DNA from: Cylicocyclus nassatus
Lineage: Eukaryota > Nematoda > Chromadorea > Rhabditida > Strongylidae
NCBI GenBank assembly: GCA_958299035.1
Contig: CATQJL010000316.1
Span: 91,348,443-91,412,442 of the forward strand
Direction of reading: 5' to 3'
Length of the DNA stretch: 64,000 nt
Of this stretch, positions 61,880 to 64,000 are shown in pieces. The notes beneath the pieces are model-generated. The model had not been told where the DNA came from, did not search any database, and saw nothing but the letters and a program-made list of their open reading frames with translations. Each line of letters starts with the position of its first letter. Positions within the stretch are counted from its first letter, which is position 1. A program made the position numbers and the translations under genes.

Positions 61880-62520
61880 AGCAACTTGGAGCGAGATCTG
61901 ATTTTCAAAATCAAGCTACTCTTTGCCTTCAACCAGATCGGCTGCTGGAAGGCGGGGTCTGTGACCTAATTAAGGCTAGAAAGTGATCAAAGAGCATGTT
62001 CGCCTCTAGGTCATAAAGCCCTGCCTTCCAGCAGCCAATATGGTTGAAGCAAAGGGTACCTAAGGGAAACAGTCACCTTCAAACATGTTAATTTTGTTTC
62101 GAAGGTAAATTTAACGCACCCATTACAAAGCAGTACCAGCAGTATATATCGCAAGATTACTCTGTAATAGACGAGGTGTCTATTTAAACAGACAGCGCTG
62201 AAACGTCAGTCTGTGCAATAAATACTGCTACCATTCTTGATTACTCAGTTGAAGCACACAGTCAAGATACTCCCATCAATGGTTCATAGACAGTCGAACA
62301 TAGAATGCTCATTTTGCGTGGCAAAACTTTGTCATACCTACGGTAGCTATACCTTGATACGTCGATATCCCAGTATGCATTGTTTGAGGGGTTCTTCAAG
62401 CTCATGCAATGCCAAGTTATTATTATCATCATTGTTGCCTCGATTACCACCCTTCTCCCTGACCCCTCCGTGCGACCGTCAAGGTATGGCGTGTCACACC
62501 CCATGCTTGACCTTGTCTTA
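61880..62520. repeat. Partial fold-back element related to 57011-58113
   Basis: An inverted repeat at about 61928-62048 (ATCGGCTGCTGGAAGGCGGG and CCTGCCTTCCAGCAGCCAAT) is followed by a right end GTGTCACACCCCATGCTTGACC at 62490-62512, like that at 58113. The left boundary is unclear. Confidence 0.5.
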
Positions 62521-63280
62521 ATGAAGAACCGGACTTGAGCTGTGAGTCAGCTGGAATCTATCAGTTTACCGCATAAGATCTCATAATCACTTCCGCCAAG
62601 ACGAACTTTCTACACTCGTCAGAATTAGCTGTCTTTTTTACAAAAAAAGAAAACGATGGTAGTCACCTGGTAGCTTCAACGTTTGTTAAGGAGATAGTTG
62701 TTGCAGATTGCAGAGGACTCTCATTCTCACTGCTGATATAAGTGGACTCAGGCATGATCTGAACTTCAGAGTAACTTTCACTATAAAGTCAAAAATGAAG
62801 TGTAATTCGCAATTACCGAATCATCTTTTCGAGTCAAACCCGGAGAGCTCTGCAGCGGTTTTGCTTCTAAGATTGCAGAATCAAAAGACTGCTCACTTTT
62901 TGTTCCTGGAAATTGAAATAAAGTTTTTACCGAGGTCTTTGAAGAAGTGCTAAAGATCTAGATTCAAATTTTCAAAGATATTTGAAGGACCTCTTCAGAG
63001 CTAATGTGCACTGAGGCTACAATCAAAAAGTTTAACGCAAACCGTACGATACAGTACAATATAACTGACCCCTCTCTTGCGTGGTCAAAGGTGATTAAAA
63101 ACAATTTTTTTGCAAATGCGGCGTCAAAAAAGATTGATTGCTTTAACCCTCGATTTGTCAGAGGTTCTGCGGAAGAAAATGAAAGGATATTTGCTCATTA
63201 GCTCACAGTGTTATTGTACTTATGGCAACAATTGAGCCGTAATGAATTTAGCAGCTGATTTGATTTCGCTTTCCTTCTCT
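62521..63280. other. Unassigned stretch with two coding-like plus-strand frames
   Basis: Frames at about 62708-62953 (…FLFLEIEIKFLPRSLKKC, TAG/TAA bounded) and 63004-63201 (NRTIQYNITDPSLAWSKVIK…) have protein-like composition but no domain. I see no confident splice links. They may be decayed gene or transposon exons. Confidence 0.3.
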
Positions 63281-63440
63281 CGCAAAAGAGTTTTCTCTCA
63301 GCGTTACCGATCCCACCTGGAAAGCTTTGGAAATGAGTATTTGTATTCAAATCATACGTGATCGCCAGCATTGCCCGGTGAGTTTCAAAACCATTCATAT
63401 GAGCGAGGAAGCCATACAGGTGAGGAGACTAAGCAGTTCA
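63280..63440 (+). mobile_element. Helitron family B fragment
   Basis: The region around GGAAATGAGTATTTGTATTC, AAATCATACGTGATCGCCAG and CGGTGAGTTTCAAA resembles 18360-18430 of the intact family B copy. Both ends are missing. Confidence 0.5.
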
Positions 63441-63821
63441 TGAACAGCATAGTTGGTCCTCTAAACTAATAAGGGAAGAGTACGTAGTGACCGCGACTAT
63501 TCAATATGAGGTGTATATCAATAGGTTCTTATTTGAGTGTTGGCTTCAAAATATGTCTCCTCAATTGCGAAACGATTATCTGGACGGAGCTATGACTATT
63601 TCTTCAAAAAATTGCACTGTTGCCGGTGAAACTTCCAAAGCAAGCTTCTTGCTCAATTTGCATTATCTAGTTTGAATACAATGATAGTCTGCATCGTAAT
63701 CCATATCATACAATAACTGGACCAAAACTATACACAAATGTTTCCAGAAAAAACGTCCATAAATTTCTTTACAAAATCGTTTCTCAGCGAGGGCAGACTG
63801 GACTCAGCGCTTAAAGCATTT
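63441..63821. other. No gene recognised
   Basis: A 62-codon plus-strand frame (63487-63675) is open and has VYINRFLFECWLQNMSPQLR, but no family or splice evidence. Confidence 0.25.
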
Positions 63822-64000
63822 TCTATATAAATAAAGCTGGATGTCTGTTTGTATTTAAGTATGTCTGCCTGTCTGTCTGTACATGTTCCAAATTAAGCAT
63901 CATCCATCATAGACAAAAACGGCAATCAATGACAACATGTCCCTCTTCTCATGTCTGCAATGGTACGAAAGAGAAGGAAGAATCGATAGCGTTTGCCAGT
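63822..64000 (+). mobile_element. Helitron family A 5' end, running off the window
   Basis: The start TCTATATAAATAAAGCTGGA TGTCTGTTTG matches the family A 5' terminus and its TCTG-rich tract. Sequence after about 63890 diverges, so the copy is truncated or rearranged. Confidence 0.55.

Overview
This window looks like a stretch of nematode nuclear genome, probably strongylid/clade V-like. The genes have short phase-consistent GT-AG introns (often 41-55 bases, with ...TTTCAG acceptors), the G+C content is moderate and there are no bacterial operons. Transposon debris is dense. All calls come from reading both strands by eye; no database search was run.

The largest gene is a Pecanex-family multipass membrane protein on the minus strand. 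I could assemble it exon by exon from about 38.7 kb down to a stop codon at 10150, with matching intron phases at almost every junction. Likely N-terminal low-complexity exons lie at 52.1-53.1 kb, on the far side of a retrotransposon. Its introns have been repeatedly invaded: Helitrons (12983-13466, 17782-18502, 19888-20940, 25305-26011, 37743-38111), tRNA-derived SINEs, hAT-, piggyBac- and TTAA-type MITEs, and an 11.7-kb Ty3/gypsy element at 38935-50628. A second complete gene, at 1846-3061 on the minus strand, has seven exons. It encodes a 241-residue secreted protein built from three tandem four-cysteine repeats that I cannot assign to a known family. A plus-strand gene is represented by three exons at 9075-9455, convergent with the Pecanex 3' end.

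The gypsy element (minus strand; LTRs 373-375 bp, 4-bp ACTA target duplication, PBS, PPT) carries gag with a CCHC knuckle, an aspartic protease, RT, RNase H and integrase. It also has a third ORF downstream of integrase that starts at a splice acceptor instead of an ATG. Several frames are broken. Its 3' LTR is split by a 3.65-kb TIR element (CTCAGACA...TGTCTGAG) with 23-bp minisatellite arrays near both ends. That element carries exons, with their introns, resembling the Furry/SAX-2 protein: a gene-capturing transposon nested inside an LTR nested inside a Pecanex intron.

From 53.3 to 64 kb the window is mostly repeats: a chain of mariner-type elements inserted at adjoining TA sites, fold-back elements, MITEs, and further Helitron copies. 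A few coding-like exons (55630-55957) could not be identified. The region 3.1-7.2 kb is also mainly repeats.
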